Below the pieces are notes generated by a model. That model saw only the letters and a program-made list of their open reading frames with translations. It made no database searches and had not been told where the DNA came from. Below are positions 63,757 through 64,000 of a stretch of 64,000 nucleotides of DNA, piece by piece (the stretch's first letter is position 1; the number at the start of each line of letters is the position of its first letter). Source of the DNA: Ahaetulla prasina (Eukaryota > Chordata > Lepidosauria > Squamata > Colubridae). The position numbers and the translations under genes were made by a program. The stretch is from contig NC_080541.1 in the NCBI RefSeq assembly GCF_028640845.1, positions 3,716,435 to 3,780,434 of the forward strand. The letters are read 5' to 3'.

Positions 63757-64000
63757 AGGGCCTCTGTGGCTCAGACTGGTAAGACAGTCTGTTATTAACA
63801 CAGCTGCCTGCAATTACTGCAGGTTCTAGTCCCACCAGGCCCAAGGTTGACTCAGCCTTCCATCCTTTATAAGGTAGGTAAAATGAGGACCCAGATTGTT
63901 GGGGGGGCAATAAGTTGACTTTGTATATAAATATACAAATAGGATGAAGACTATTGCTAACATAGTGTAAGCCGCCCTGAGTCTTCGGAGAAGGGCGGGA
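63757..64000 (+). mobile_element. L2-tailed tRNA-derived SINE, running off the window
   Basis: GGGCCTCTGTGGCTCAGACT (A box), GGTTCTAGTCC (B box), GTAGGTAAAATGAGGACCCA, tail GCCGCCCTGAGTCTTCGGAG. Inserted at the 5' edge of the preceding CR1. Best-preserved copy in the window. Confidence 0.88.

Overview
This is vertebrate nuclear DNA, almost certainly from a squamate reptile and most likely an advanced (colubroid) snake. There are no bacterial features. The window is saturated with sauropsid retroelements: two CR1 families, an L3-type CR1 LINE whose 3' end leads into (TTCTA/GAATA)n pentamers, L2, a BovB 3' end, Penelope-like fragments, a Sauria-type SINE and an L2-tailed tRNA SINE. L3 tails joined to AATAG-type pentamers are a known hallmark of snake genomes; this is recalled from the literature, not tested here.

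Four gene loci can be supported, all from splice-consistent exons, and they resemble the LY6/THEM6 neighbourhood of human 8q24.3. (1) A LYPD2-like Ly6/uPAR gene on the + strand: exon 2 at 8959-9078, exon 3 at 21826-22028, polyA signal at 22137. Its signal-peptide exon was not found. (2) A divergent THEM6 paralogue on the - strand (called A): exon 1 36886-36365, exon 2 31971-31864, 209 aa. (3) THEM6 proper on the - strand (called B): exon 1 52368-51856, exon 2 45677-45564, 208 aa. (4) The last coding exon of a second LYPD2-like gene on the - strand, 60430-60219; its upstream exons lie outside the window or were not recognised. The tandem THEM6 pair is therefore flanked by Ly6 genes that converge on it.

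Layout: 0.2-8.9 kb holds CR1, an L3-tail array, MITEs and a five-unit CR1-derived tandem array. 9.1-21.8 kb is the 12.7 kb Ly6 intron, with a Penelope fragment split by an LTR, SINEs, MITEs, an internally deleted LTR element and a second L3-tail array. 22-31.8 kb is intergenic, with L2, LTRs and deeply nested CR1 copies. 31.9-36.9 kb is THEM6-A, with a third L3-tail array in its intron. 37-45.5 kb holds a deleted Tc1 transposon, CR1, a hAT MITE with a clean 8-bp target duplication, and the Sauria SINE. 45.6-52.4 kb is THEM6-B; its intron contains a GAA run beside the 3' splice site, two minisatellites and a 1.7 kb CR1/GGAA higher-order array. 52.8-60 kb holds purine and pyrimidine tracts, the longest L3 copy and an L2 nested in a MITE. 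60.2-64 kb holds the Ly6 exon, tetranucleotide tracts, BovB, CR1 and a SINE.

The four genes share a neighbourhood rather than a pathway: Ly6 proteins are small, usually GPI-anchored, three-finger proteins, and THEM6 is a hotdog-fold membrane-associated protein. All long open frames other than the exons listed are retroelement or microsatellite translations.
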